From assembly GCF_035978755.1 (NCBI RefSeq), contig NZ_CP108414.1, positions 248,001 to 312,000 on the forward strand: a stretch of 64,000 nucleotides of DNA, read 5' to 3'. The notes beneath the pieces are model-generated. The model was given only the letters and a program-made list of their open reading frames with translations. It searched no databases and was not told where the DNA came from. This document shows positions 48,142 to 56,825 of the stretch, one piece after another. The DNA is from Streptomyces sp. NBC_01298. Lineage in GTDB: Bacteria; Actinomycetota; Actinomycetes; Streptomycetales; Streptomycetaceae. The position numbers and the translations under genes are program-made. Every line of letters starts with the position of its first letter. Position 1 is the stretch's first letter.

Positions 48142-48780
48142 GTGTCGACACCGACCTCTTCCAGCGACAGGCCGCGCAGGCGGCGTCCCTACGCTCCGCG
48201 CGTCCCGATCGCCGAACGCCGCGAGCAACTGCTCGACGCGGCCCTCGCCGTGATCGTGAACGACGGGTACGGCCGGGTATCGATCGACGCGATCGCCAAA
48301 CGGGCGCAGGTCGCCCGCTCGGTGGTCTACGGGGCCTTCGAGGACCTGGACGACCTGCTGCTCACCCTCCTCGACCGACAGCAGGAGCTCGCGTTCACCC
48401 GCCTGCTCGGATCCGTTCCCGACGCCCGCCGCACCCACGACCCGGTCGAGTTCGCCTGCGAGGCGGTGCACCGGATGGCCGCCATGCTGCGGGAGGACCC
48501 GGACACCTGGCGCCTGATCCTGCTGACCTCGGCGGGCACTCCCCCGGCCGTCCGCGCGCGCGTCGAGGCGGACCGCGAGCGGTTCCGGCGCCGGGTCGCC
48601 TCGTGGATCGCGTCCGCGCCGGACACCCGGGGGCCGGCGCCGGACCCCGAGATCCTCGCGCACGCGCTGGTCGCCTCGGCGGAGCACTTCGCGCGCCTCG
48701 CGCTCACCTCCGCCGACGCGTTCGACGCCACCCGGCTCGCCGGCCAGCTGCGGCTGCTGCTCCGCGGCATCTGGTCCTGA
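48142..48780 (+). CDS. TetR-family repressor divergent from DUF2236 gene
   Basis: 212 aa, GTG start; the only upstream purine-rich stretch is AAGATGCCAAG. Helix-turn-helix (about 25-72): RREQLLDAALAVIVNDGYGRVSIDAIAKRAQVARSVVYGAFEDLDDLL. The C-terminal domain has EDPDTWRLILLTSAGTPPAVRARVEADRERFRRRV. Twin operators upstream suggest self-repression and repression of the DUF2236 gene. Confidence 0.92.
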   Translation: MSTPTSSSDRPRRRRPYAPRVPIAERREQLLDAALAVIVNDGYGRVSIDAIAKRAQVARSVVYGAFEDLDDLLLTLLDRQQELAFTRLLGSVPDARRTHDPVEFACEAVHRMAAMLREDPDTWRLILLTSAGTPPAVRARVEADRERFRRRVASWIASAPDTRGPAPDPEILAHALVASAEHFARLALTSADAFDATRLAGQLRLLLRGIWS

Positions 48781-49032
48781 CCCCCGGCGGACTCCGGTCC
48801 GCCGCGCCACGCCAGACCCGCCGGTCCGCGCCTGACCAGCCGTCACCGCCCATACTGACCGGGCGCCGGAACCTGGCGGCGCGATCCGCCCGACCACCCC
48901 CGGGACCAGGCCCGCAGCCCGCCCCACCCCCTGCGCGGGGGTGGCCGACCTCGGGAGCAGGACTCGACTCCGCAACCGCGGCCCTCGCCCGCAAGCCCGC
49001 CTCCGACCCGCAGGCGCTACGTCGTCGCGGCC

Positions 49033-50412
49033 GTGGGGTGCGCGGCGGGGATGGTCAGTCTGGACCAGACCGTCGTCGCGGTGGCCCTCGATCCGATGGC
49101 GCACAGCCTCGGGCTGACCACCTTCATGATGCACGGCGTGGTGCTCGTCTACGTCCTCGCGCTGGCGGCGTTCGTGCCGGTCGGGGGCATGCTGGCGCGC
49201 CGGATCGGCCGGCTGACCACCTTCCGCGCCGGCGCCGCGCTCTTCGCCGCCGCCTCGGGGCTCTGCGCGCTGGCCCCCTCGGGCGGCGCCGCCGAGCCGT
49301 ACCTGGTCGTGGTGCGGGCCGTACAGGGCGTCGGCGGCGCGCTGATGATGCCGGTGGCCACGTCCGTGATCGCGGACGTGTACGAGGAACGGGACCGGGG
49401 CAGGGCCCTGGCCGTCTACGCCGGTCTGGCCCAGCTCTTCCTCGTCCTCGGCCCGATCGTGGGCGCCGTCCTCACCCAACTCCTGGGCTGGCGCTCCGTC
49501 TTCCTCGTCAACCTGCCCGTCGGCGCGGCCTGCCTGTGGATGATGGCACGCGCGCGGCTGAGCAACCGGGCGCAGGGCGGCGCCCTGTCCGTGGTCCAGC
49601 CGCTCGTGGTGATCCTCTCCCTCGTGTTGCTCGTCCTCGGGCTGTACCAGTGCGGGGTCTGGGGCTTCACCGACGCCAGGGCGCTCGCGGCGCTCGCGGC
49701 CGGCTCCGGGGCGGTGCTCCTGGCGGTGCGGCTCATCCTGAGGTCCCGCCACCCCCTCCTCGACCTGCGCCTGCTGGGCATCCGCCCGTACGCCGTGGCC
49801 GTGGCGCTCACCTTCCTGGTGCAGGCACCCCAGCTGATCCTGCTGGTGCACGGCACGGTCTACCTGCGCCAGGCCCTGGGCCTCTCGCTCCTCGCCACCG
49901 GCACCTCCCTGCTCCCCCTGGTCGCCGCCTCGGCGGCGGGAACCTTCCTCTCCGGGTACCTGCTGGACCGCTACCGCTCCCTCCGGGTGCCCGTCCTGCT
50001 CGGACTCACGGCGGCCACCGTCGGCGCGGTGGCCTGGACGGCCGTCCTGCCGGCGCGCGAGTACCTCTGGCAGGTCCCCGGGATGCTCCTCGCGGGAGTC
50101 GGGATGGGACTCCCGGTTCCCGCCCTGAGCGCCGAGCTCATGCGCGCGGTTCCCCCGGAGAAGCGGCCCGACGCCTCCGTCCTGCGCCAGAGCATCCGGC
50201 AACTGGGCGGCGCGGTCGGGCTGGCGGCGGCGGGGGCCGCCGCACTGGCCGCCAACGAGGACGCCGCCGACCGGGCGGGCGTCATCACCGTCACCGCCAC
50301 CTCGGCGGCCTTCGCGGTCGCCTGCTGCGTCCTGGCCGTCACCCTGCCGCTGGCCGTCGCCACCCTGCCGCGCGGGGCCCGTACCGGCGGGCGGCGGAAC
50401 GCGGGCCGTTGA
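49033..50412 (+). CDS. MFS drug-exporter-like transporter (DHA2 type), uncertain start
   Basis: 459 aa from the GTG at 49033. 14-helix EmrB/QacA layout: GMVSLDQTVVAVALD in TM1, motif A GGMLARRIGRLTTFR, GVGGALMMPVATSVIADV, motif C GLAQLFLVLGPIVGAVLTQLLGWRSVFLVNLPVG. The family exports drugs with protons. The frame continues in-register upstream as PTRRRYVVAA, which looks like the real N-terminus, but no normal start codon precedes it; only CTG at 48931 or a frameshift would give a full TM1. It lies 252 bp after the TetR gene on the same strand, and may or may not be controlled by it. Confidence 0.85.
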   Translation: MGCAAGMVSLDQTVVAVALDPMAHSLGLTTFMMHGVVLVYVLALAAFVPVGGMLARRIGRLTTFRAGAALFAAASGLCALAPSGGAAEPYLVVVRAVQGVGGALMMPVATSVIADVYEERDRGRALAVYAGLAQLFLVLGPIVGAVLTQLLGWRSVFLVNLPVGAACLWMMARARLSNRAQGGALSVVQPLVVILSLVLLVLGLYQCGVWGFTDARALAALAAGSGAVLLAVRLILRSRHPLLDLRLLGIRPYAVAVALTFLVQAPQLILLVHGTVYLRQALGLSLLATGTSLLPLVAASAAGTFLSGYLLDRYRSLRVPVLLGLTAATVGAVAWTAVLPAREYLWQVPGMLLAGVGMGLPVPALSAELMRAVPPEKRPDASVLRQSIRQLGGAVGLAAAGAAALAANEDAADRAGVITVTATSAAFAVACCVLAVTLPLAVATLPRGARTGGRRNAGR

Positions 50413-50466
50413 GCCCCGGCCCGCCGTCCCCGCACCGGCCCACGGCCCGCCCGCGCCGCGGCTGGT

Positions 50467-52104
50467 TCAGCGCAGCCAGACCGCGGTGTCCGGGGGCAGG
50501 GTGCCGTTCTCCGCGGGGCCGCTGGCGATCAGGACCTCCGTGTGGTCCGGCAGCACGAGCGGCGTTCCCGAGAGGTTCACCAGGCAGCGTACGGAGGACC
50601 CCGCCGCGGTGCGGGCGAAGGAGAGCACGCCCGCCGGGGCGGACAGCCAGGCGAACTCCCCTTCGCGCAGGGCCGTCCGGGCGGACCGCAGGGCCAGTGC
50701 CCGGCGGTAGAAGCCGAGCATCGAGTCCGGGTCCGCGCTCTGCTCGCGCACGCTCAGGGCGTCCCACGCGGCCGGCCGGGGCAGCCAGGACCTCGCGTCC
50801 GGCGCCTCGTCCCCCCACGGGAGGGGGACCCGGCAGCCGTCCCGGCCGAGGTCCTCGCCGCCGGTCTGGAAGAACGTCGGGTCCTGTCGGAGCTCCGGCG
50901 CGATGTCCTCGACCTCGTCGAGGCCCAGCTCGTCGCCCTGGTAGACGTACACGCAGCCGGGCAGGGCCATCGTCAGCAGGGCCGCGGCCGCCGCCCGGCG
51001 GCGTCCGAGGCCGAGGTCGGCGGTGACGCCGTGGACGCGGCGGCCGTCGAGGGCGTACGAGGTGTCGGCGCGGCCGTAGCGGGTGACGTGGCGGGTGGTG
51101 TCGTGGTTCGACAGGACCCAGGTGGCGGTGGCGCCGACCGGAGCGTGCTCGGCGAGGGTGGAGTCGATGACCGTGCGCAGGGCCGTGGCGTCCCAGGGGC
51201 TCTGCAGGAAGGGGAAGTTGAAGGCCGTGTGCAGTTCGTCCGGGCGCAGGTACCGGGCGAAGCGTTCGGGGTCGGAGGTCCACACCTCGCCCACGAAGAC
51301 CGGGTCGTGGTCGTAGGCGTCGAGGACCTTGTGCCAGGCGCGGTAGATCTCGTGGACGCCGTCCTGGTCGGCCCAGGGGGTGGGCCCGCTCTCGTGGTCG
51401 GGCAGCGCCGGGTCCTTGACGAGGTTGTCGGCGACGTCGATGCGGAAGCCGTCGACGCCCCGGTCGAGCCAGAAGCGCAGGATCGACTCGAACTCCGCGT
51501 GGACCTCCGGGTTCTCCCAGTTGAAGTCGGGCTGTTCGGGGGCGAACCGGTGCAGGTACCACTCGCCGGGCGCGCCGTCGGCTTCGGTCACCCGCCGCCA
51601 GCCGGCGCCTCCGAAGACGGACTGCCAGTTGTTGGGCGGCAGTTCGCCGTGCTCACCGCGACCGGGTCGGAACCAGAAGCGCGCCCGCTCGGGCGAGCCG
51701 GGGCCGGCCTCGAGGGCCGCGCGGAACCAGGGGTGCTGGTCCGAGCAGTGGTTGGGGACGATGTCGACGATCACCCTGATGCCCGCGTCGTGCGCCTCGG
51801 ACACCAGCGCCTCGGCCTCGGCCAGGGTGCCGAACACCGGGTCGATGTCCCGGTAGTCGGCGATGTCGTAGCCGCCGTCGGCCATCGGGGACGGGTACCA
51901 GGGGCTGATCCACACCGCGTCCACGCCGAGTCGGCGCAGGTACGGGAGCCGGGCACGGATCCCGGCGAGGTCGCCGATCCCGTCGCCGTCGCCGTCCGCG
52001 AAACTGCGCGGGTATATCTGGTAGATCGCGGCACTGCGCCACCAGGCGGAAGGTGAAGCGGAACGGGATGCGGTGGCCGTGGTGAAGGCCTCGGGAGTCG
52101 CCAT
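50467..52104 (-). CDS. GH13 alpha-glucosidase / oligo-glucosidase
   Basis: 545 aa, ATG at 52104. (beta/alpha)8 barrel of GH13: YQIYPRSFADGDGDGIGDLAGI near 28, VDIVPNHCSDQHPWF, nucleophile Asp223 in GFRIDVAD, acid Glu273 in VFVGEVWTS, and Asp335 in LSNHDTTRH. Pattern fits alpha-1,4-glucosidase/oligo-1,6-glucosidase of the subfamily typical of actinobacteria (AglA-like). No signal peptide: it splits imported oligosaccharides. No transporter genes are adjacent. A 22-bp dyad about 56 bp upstream is a candidate control site. Confidence 0.93.
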   Translation of the reverse strand: MATPEAFTTATASRSASPSAWWRSAAIYQIYPRSFADGDGDGIGDLAGIRARLPYLRRLGVDAVWISPWYPSPMADGGYDIADYRDIDPVFGTLAEAEALVSEAHDAGIRVIVDIVPNHCSDQHPWFRAALEAGPGSPERARFWFRPGRGEHGELPPNNWQSVFGGAGWRRVTEADGAPGEWYLHRFAPEQPDFNWENPEVHAEFESILRFWLDRGVDGFRIDVADNLVKDPALPDHESGPTPWADQDGVHEIYRAWHKVLDAYDHDPVFVGEVWTSDPERFARYLRPDELHTAFNFPFLQSPWDATALRTVIDSTLAEHAPVGATATWVLSNHDTTRHVTRYGRADTSYALDGRRVHGVTADLGLGRRRAAAAALLTMALPGCVYVYQGDELGLDEVEDIAPELRQDPTFFQTGGEDLGRDGCRVPLPWGDEAPDARSWLPRPAAWDALSVREQSADPDSMLGFYRRALALRSARTALREGEFAWLSAPAGVLSFARTAAGSSVRCLVNLSGTPLVLPDHTEVLIASGPAENGTLPPDTAVWLR

Positions 52105-52159
52105 GCGGCGAATCTAGGGAGGGCCCTGCGCCGTCGTCAACGGTTCACCTGATTCTTTT

Positions 52160-52181
52160 GATCGAATCGATCGATACGATC
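52160..52181. promoter_or_regulatory. 22-bp palindrome upstream of alpha-glucosidase
   Basis: GATCGAATCGA (52160-52170) and TCGATACGATC (52171-52181) form a dyad with one mismatched pair, centred on ATCGATCGAT, 56 bp before the glucosidase ATG. The flanks TTTT and GAAA are AT-rich. It resembles a LacI-type operator in size, but no LacI gene is nearby. Confidence 0.6.
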
Positions 52182-52201
52182 GGAAACGTACGAAGATTCG
52201 C

Positions 52202-53185
52202 TCACGCCGTCGTACGGGCCGGGGCGGTCCGGGAGCGGAACGTACGGCGGTAGGCGTCCGGCGGCACGCCCACCGTGCGGGCGAAGTGACGGCGCAGGGT
52301 GGTGGCGGTCCCCATGCCGGTGGCCGCCGCGATCGTGTCGACGGTGTCGTCCGTGGTCTCCAGCAACTCCTGGGCGTGGCGGATGCGCTGGGTGAGCAGC
52401 CACTGCAACGGGGTAGTACCGGTAACCGACTTGAAGTGGCGGCCCAGGTGGCGTGAGCTCATCCGGGCCCGTCGGGCCAGGTCTTCCACGGTGAGCGGTT
52501 CGTCGAGGCGTTCGAGCGCCCAGGGGAAGAGGTCCGCGAGCGGATGGTTGCCGGGGGCGGGCACGGGGGTGGTGACGAACTGGGACTGGCCGCCGTCGCG
52601 GTGCGGCGGGACGACCAGCCGGCGGGCGATCTTGTTGGCGACGGCGGAGCCGTGGTCGAGGCGCACCAGGTGCAGGCACAGGTCCATGGCGGCGGCCTTG
52701 CCGGCGGAGGTCAGCACGCTGCCGTTGTCCACGTAGAGGACGTCGGGGTCCACGGTGACGAGGGGATGGCGCCTGGCCAGTTCCTCGGTGTGCGCCCAGT
52801 GCGTGGTGGCGCGCTTGCCGTCCAGCAGGCCGGCGGCGGCCAGCACGAAGGCGCCCGTGCACAGGGAGGCCACGCGCGCGCCGGCCCGGTGAGCCGCGCG
52901 GACCGCGTCGATGAGCTCGGCCGGCGGGTCCCGGTCGACGTCGGCCCAGCCGGGGACGATCACGGTGTCCGCGCGCGCGAGGTGGTCGAGGCCGTGGTCG
53001 GGTTCCAGGCGGAAGCGGTCGATGCGTACGGCGTCCGGTCCGCAGAGCGAGAACCCGTACCAGGGGTCCACGAGGTGGGTCAGGTCCGATCCGAAGACCT
53101 CGCAGGCCAGGGACAACTCGAAGTGCAGCATGCCGTCGGTGACGGCCAGTGCGACGTTGGGCATGTCCGGAAGTGTACGGGTCAT
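52202..53185 (-). CDS. GlxA-type AraC regulator (DJ-1/PfpI plus AraC helix-turn-helix)
   Basis: 327 aa from ATG 53185; a second ATG at 53164 gives 320 aa. The N-terminal DJ-1/PfpI-like domain (about 8-190) has GARVASLCTGAFVLAAAGLLDGKRATTHW. The C-terminal AraC domain (about 215-320) has two helix-turn-helix units (EDLARRARMSSRHLGRHFKSVTG; DTIAAATGMGTATTLRRHFARTVG). Typical role: regulator of amino-acid or aldehyde related genes. It is divergent from a saccharopine-dehydrogenase-like gene and a 9-bp-arm dyad lies across its own start. Confidence 0.93.
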   Translation of the reverse strand: MTRTLPDMPNVALAVTDGMLHFELSLACEVFGSDLTHLVDPWYGFSLCGPDAVRIDRFRLEPDHGLDHLARADTVIVPGWADVDRDPPAELIDAVRAAHRAGARVASLCTGAFVLAAAGLLDGKRATTHWAHTEELARRHPLVTVDPDVLYVDNGSVLTSAGKAAAMDLCLHLVRLDHGSAVANKIARRLVVPPHRDGGQSQFVTTPVPAPGNHPLADLFPWALERLDEPLTVEDLARRARMSSRHLGRHFKSVTGTTPLQWLLTQRIRHAQELLETTDDTVDTIAAATGMGTATTLRRHFARTVGVPPDAYRRTFRSRTAPARTTA

Positions 53186-53198
53186 GTCGTTCCGGACA
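53164..53198. promoter_or_regulatory. Inverted repeat at the GlxA-type regulator start
   Basis: TGTCCGGAA (53164-53172) and TTCCGGACA (53190-53198) are exact complements 17 bp apart. One arm touches the second ATG of the regulator and the other is 110 bp before the divergent gene. It is a candidate autoregulatory site. Confidence 0.6.
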
Positions 53199-53307
53199 GT
53201 GGTGTGCGGATGATGTTCGCGACAGGATGTTCATGACAGAGCGCGGCGGGCCCCGGAGGGTCCGCGGCGGGTCATCCGGGTACGGGCGATTGACGGGGAG
53301 CGGGACC

Positions 53308-54336
53308 ATGGGATCAGGTCAGACGGTGGCTGTGTTCGGCGCGTACGGGCACACCGGGCGGTTCGTGGTGGCGGAACTGGTGGAGCGCGGGTTCGTGCCG
53401 GTGCTGTCGGGCCGCGACGAGGAGAAGCTGAAGGCGCTGGCGTACGAGACCGGTCTGGAGGCCCGTCCGGCGACGGTGGGCGACCCCGAAGCCCTGGACC
53501 GCGCGCTGGCCGGCACGGCCGCCGTGATCAACGCCGCCGGGCCCTTCGCCTCGACGACGGGTCCCGTGATCGAGGCGGCCCTGCGGGCCCGGATCCCCTA
53601 CCTGGACGTGGCCGCCGAGCTGGAGGCCAACATCGACACCTTCGCGCACTTCGCCGACCGGGCGCGGGACGCCGGTGCGGTGATCGTCCCGGCGATGGCC
53701 TTCTTCGGCGGCCTGGGCGACCTGCTGGCCACGGCGGCCATGGGCGACTGGACCGAGGCCGACGAGGCGCACATCGCGTACGCCCTGAGCAGCTGGCACC
53801 CCACCGCGGGGACGCGGCTTTCGGGCGCGGTCTCGCGGGAGCGGCGCGGTGAGCGGCGCATGCGGTACACCGGCGGGCAGTGGGAGTACCGCACCGACGC
53901 CGCGCCCACCGTCGAGTGGCGGTTCCCCGAGCCGATGGGTGCCCGGCAGGTGATCGGGGAGTTCACGATGGCCGACGTGGTGACCGTGCCCAGCCATCTG
54001 TCGATCCCGGACGTGACCACCTACATGACGGTCGAGGCGGTCCGTGACATCGCGGCCCCCGGCACCCCGGCTCCGTCCGCGGCCGACGACAGCGGACGGT
54101 CCGACCAGACCTTCCTCGTCGACGCGGTCGTCCGCGCGGGCGGCGCCGAACGCCGCGCCGTGGCCCACGGTCAGGACATCTACGCCGTCACGGCCCCCCT
54201 CGTCGTGGAGGCCCTGGAGCGCGTCCTGACCGGCCGCACCCGCACGGTCGGGGTCGCCTCCGCGGGCGAGATCTTCGACGCACCGGACTTCCTGCGCGCC
54301 CTGTCCCCGCACATCACCCTGGAACTGCTCCCGTAG
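53308..54336 (+). CDS. Saccharopine-dehydrogenase-like NAD(P)-binding protein
   Basis: 342 aa, ATG at 53308 with GGGGAG upstream; the upstream open frame overlaps the control region. Rossmann motif FGAYGHTGRFVVAEL (10-24), LSGRDEEKL, AAVINAAGPFASTTGPVIEAALRARIPYLDVAAE, which is the saccharopine dehydrogenase NADP-binding/trans-acting enoyl reductase-like pattern. The substrate domain (about 130-320) is not assigned. Likely an NAD(P)-linked oxidoreductase in the cytosol. The divergent GlxA-type regulator probably controls it. Confidence 0.85.
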   Translation: MGSGQTVAVFGAYGHTGRFVVAELVERGFVPVLSGRDEEKLKALAYETGLEARPATVGDPEALDRALAGTAAVINAAGPFASTTGPVIEAALRARIPYLDVAAELEANIDTFAHFADRARDAGAVIVPAMAFFGGLGDLLATAAMGDWTEADEAHIAYALSSWHPTAGTRLSGAVSRERRGERRMRYTGGQWEYRTDAAPTVEWRFPEPMGARQVIGEFTMADVVTVPSHLSIPDVTTYMTVEAVRDIAAPGTPAPSAADDSGRSDQTFLVDAVVRAGGAERRAVAHGQDIYAVTAPLVVEALERVLTGRTRTVGVASAGEIFDAPDFLRALSPHITLELLP

Positions 54337-54470
54337 CGCTCACCTCCGCGCTTCCGGGCTCGGCGCGAATGTGACGACTTTCGAACGGCCGCGGTCGGGC
54401 CCGTCCCCGGGTGACCCCGCTGATCGATAATGGGACGGCGCCCTGCCTGCGCGGACGAGAGGATCCCTTG

Positions 54471-55088
54471 ATGACCACACCGCGGGACTTGCTGATCATC
54501 TCCATGGACGCGGAGTCCGGTCGGAGCGTCGAACAGGGCGAGCTGTCGCTCGCGCTGGCGGGGGCCGAGATCGTCGACCTCCTCGCGGCAGGGGCCATCG
54601 GGCTCGACGGCGATCACATCGTGCCGGCGCCGGGCGAGCCGGCGCCGCCGGGTGATCCCCTGTTGGACGCGGCGGCGCGGTCGCTCGTGCGGGAGGCGCC
54701 CTACGAGTCCGTCACCGACTGGCTGTGGCGCAGGGGGCTGGGCCTGTCCGCGGGCTATCGGGCCGTCCTCGAAGAGGAGGGGCAGCTCGTACGGCAGCGC
54801 CGCCGCGGGTTCTCCCTCCGGGCCGGTGAGCTGGCTCCGGCCGATTCGGCGGCCCGCCGGCGGGCCGAGGAGCGGTGGAAGTCACAGGATCCCGTGCTCG
54901 TGCTCCTGGCGGAAGCGCTCGGGGGCGGCGGCGACCGGGGCGCGGACGCTCCGGACGTGGCCGACGACGCCGTCGCGACGGTACTGGCCGCCGTCAACGA
55001 CGCGGTGGCGGAGCTGGCCGGCGTACGGCAACGCCGGGCCATCGAGAACGCGGCCTTCGACAACATCTGGCGCGGCACCGGCGGGTGA
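54471..55088 (+). CDS. GPP34 (Golgi phosphoprotein 3-like) protein
   Basis: 205 aa, ATG at 54471 with GAGAGG upstream. TPRDLLIISMDAESGRSVEQGELSLALAGAEIVDLLAAGAIGLDGDHIV is the GPP34 start, followed by DPLLDAAARSLVREAPYESVTDWLWRRG and the late VRQRRAIENAAFDNIW. Eukaryotic homologues bind phosphoinositide on Golgi membranes; in Streptomyces the family is expanded, with unknown function, and is often near secondary metabolism genes. It is convergent with a terpene synthase relic. Confidence 0.92.
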   Translation: MTTPRDLLIISMDAESGRSVEQGELSLALAGAEIVDLLAAGAIGLDGDHIVPAPGEPAPPGDPLLDAAARSLVREAPYESVTDWLWRRGLGLSAGYRAVLEEEGQLVRQRRRGFSLRAGELAPADSAARRRAEERWKSQDPVLVLLAEALGGGGDRGADAPDVADDAVATVLAAVNDAVAELAGVRQRRAIENAAFDNIWRGTGG

Positions 55089-55099
55089 CGAAGCGGCCG

Positions 55100-55681
55100 C
55101 GGACGACCGTGCCGGCGCGGGGAGCGCGGTGCGGCCGCGAGGTCTTCCGGGGCCTGCGCGGTCTGCCGGCCCAGGTGGAGGAACCGGCGCGCGATCGAGT
55201 CCCGGAGTTCGTACGCGGCTTGCACCCCCTGCCCGGGGAGGGTGATCAGGTTGCCGCTGCGACTTCCGCGCCGGCTCTCCTTGGCGAAGGAGTGGATATC
55301 GCTGTCGGCCACGACGATCCCCGCCCTCCCACCGTCTGGTCTGCACCGGGGTGGCCATCGCGTCCACGCGGAGCCGGATGTCGCGCAGGGCCAGGCCGAA
55401 GGGGTCGTCGCCGAGGGGACTTCGGGGGCTTCGATCGTCCGCTGGAGGCGGGCCACCATCGTGAGCATCCGCGTGGAGGTGAGGTCCGGGAGCTCTTCGT
55501 CGCAGAGGTCGTCGAAGGCGAACACCCACGCGGCGAGGTCGCTGAGCAGCTGGGCCGCGAACGGATCGGCGTACGGGGCGATCCGCACCGCGATCCGGTT
55601 CAGCCCCGCGCCCATCCGCGCCCGGCGCTCCGGCCCCCCGCCCACGGACTGGGTGGTGCGCGGTCGACCCGCACATCTCAT
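55100..55681 (-). pseudogene. Decayed class I terpene synthase
   Basis: One minus-strand frame reads GLNRIAVRIAPYADPFAAQLLSDLAAWVFAFDDLCDEE, with the metal motif DDLCDE, then TSTRMLTMVARLQRTIEAP. A second frame continues DPFGLALRDIRLRVDAMATPVQTRRW. The first frame resumes with VADSDIHSFAKESRRG, similar to the NSE metal triad (N/D)Dxx(S/T)xxxE, and YELRDSIARRFLHLGRQ. The roughly 100 residues between RRW and the NSE motif are missing, and the frame shifts at least twice. So this is a pseudogene with frameshifts and an internal deletion, of the family 2 terpene cyclases typical of Streptomyces. Confidence 0.8.
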
Positions 55682-55830
55682 GGAACGCGGAACGTTTCCT
55701 CAGCCACCACGGGCAACCGGGAGCACTCGTGGGGCGCCGGGAGCGCGCCGCCCGCCGCCCGGGCCGCCGGGTGCGGAGCGCCGGGACCGGAACGTGCCTA
55801 CGCTGGAAGGGATCGCTGAGAGGTGAGGTC

Positions 55831-56811
55831 ATGGCAGCGAATCCCCCCACCGCACTCGGCTCCAGGCGGCGGATGCCCGTGGTCGCCGTCGTCTGCGCCG
55901 TCGCCGCCGCGTGCCTGGTCGCCGCCGGCCCGCAGGACGGGTCCTGCCCGACCGCCCCGCCGGACAGCTTCTGGCACGCTCCCGTGGACGCGCTTCCCGT
56001 CCACCCGGACTCGGCCCGGTACGTCTCCTCGATCGGGGCCACCGAGCCCCTGCACCCGGACTTCGGGGCGGGGCTCGTCGACGGCCAGCCGTTCGGCATT
56101 CCCATCACCGTCTCGGACACGACGGTGCCGCAATCGCCGGTCTCGCTGGACATCGCCGAGGAGAGCGACGCGTCCGGGTACCGGATCCCGCGGGACGCCG
56201 CGATCGAGAACGGTCCGGCGAGCACCGGGGACCGCCACGTCGTCGTCTGGGACCGCGCCCTGTGCAAGTCCTACGAACTCTGGAACGCCACGCGGCAGGG
56301 CGACAACGCCTGGCACGCCGGCTCGGGCGCGGTCTTCGACCTGCGGAGCAACGCGCTGCGGCCCGCCGACTGGACGTCGGCCGATGCCGCCGGGCTCGCC
56401 ATCCTGCCCGGGCTGGTGCGCTACGAGGAGGCCGCGGGCGGTCAGGTCGACCACGCGATCCGGATGACCGTGCCCCGCACGGACCAGAGCTACGTGTGGC
56501 CGGCCCGGCATCAGGCGGGTGCCGCCGCGGACCCGTCGCTGCCGCCCATGGGGCAGCGGCTGCGGCTCAAGAGCTCGGTGGACACCTCGGCCCTGGGACC
56601 CCAGGCCCTGGCCGTCGCCGAGGCCCTCAAGAAGTACGGGGCCATCGTCGCCGACAACGGGTCGCCCTGGTACCTCACCGGCGAGGAGAACCCCGGCTGG
56701 GACAACGCGCAGCTCAACGCGCTGAAGGGGTTCAAGGGTTCGGACTTCGAGGCGGTAGACGCGTCCGGACTCCAGCAGTCCCCGGACTCCGGAGCCGTGG
56801 CACCCCGCTGA
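55831..56811 (+). CDS. Secreted protein of unknown function, operon with MFS exporter
   Basis: 326 aa, ATG at 55831 with GAGGTGAGG upstream. Signal peptide: RRR then MPVVAVVCAVAAACLVAAG. The mature part has HPDFGAGLVDGQPFGIPITVSD, DRHVVVWDRALCKSYELWNATRQ, VRYEEAAGGQVDHAIRMTVPRTDQSYVWPARHQAG, and MGQRLRLKSSVDTSALGPQALAVAEALKKYGAIVADNGSPWYLTGEENPGWD. This last stretch is seen, to my memory, in a family of secreted bacterial and plant proteins of unknown role. It is 14 bp from the MFS gene, so they are probably one operon. Confidence 0.75.
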   Translation: MAANPPTALGSRRRMPVVAVVCAVAAACLVAAGPQDGSCPTAPPDSFWHAPVDALPVHPDSARYVSSIGATEPLHPDFGAGLVDGQPFGIPITVSDTTVPQSPVSLDIAEESDASGYRIPRDAAIENGPASTGDRHVVVWDRALCKSYELWNATRQGDNAWHAGSGAVFDLRSNALRPADWTSADAAGLAILPGLVRYEEAAGGQVDHAIRMTVPRTDQSYVWPARHQAGAAADPSLPPMGQRLRLKSSVDTSALGPQALAVAEALKKYGAIVADNGSPWYLTGEENPGWDNAQLNALKGFKGSDFEAVDASGLQQSPDSGAVAPR

Positions 56812-56825
56812 GAGGAACCCCCCTC

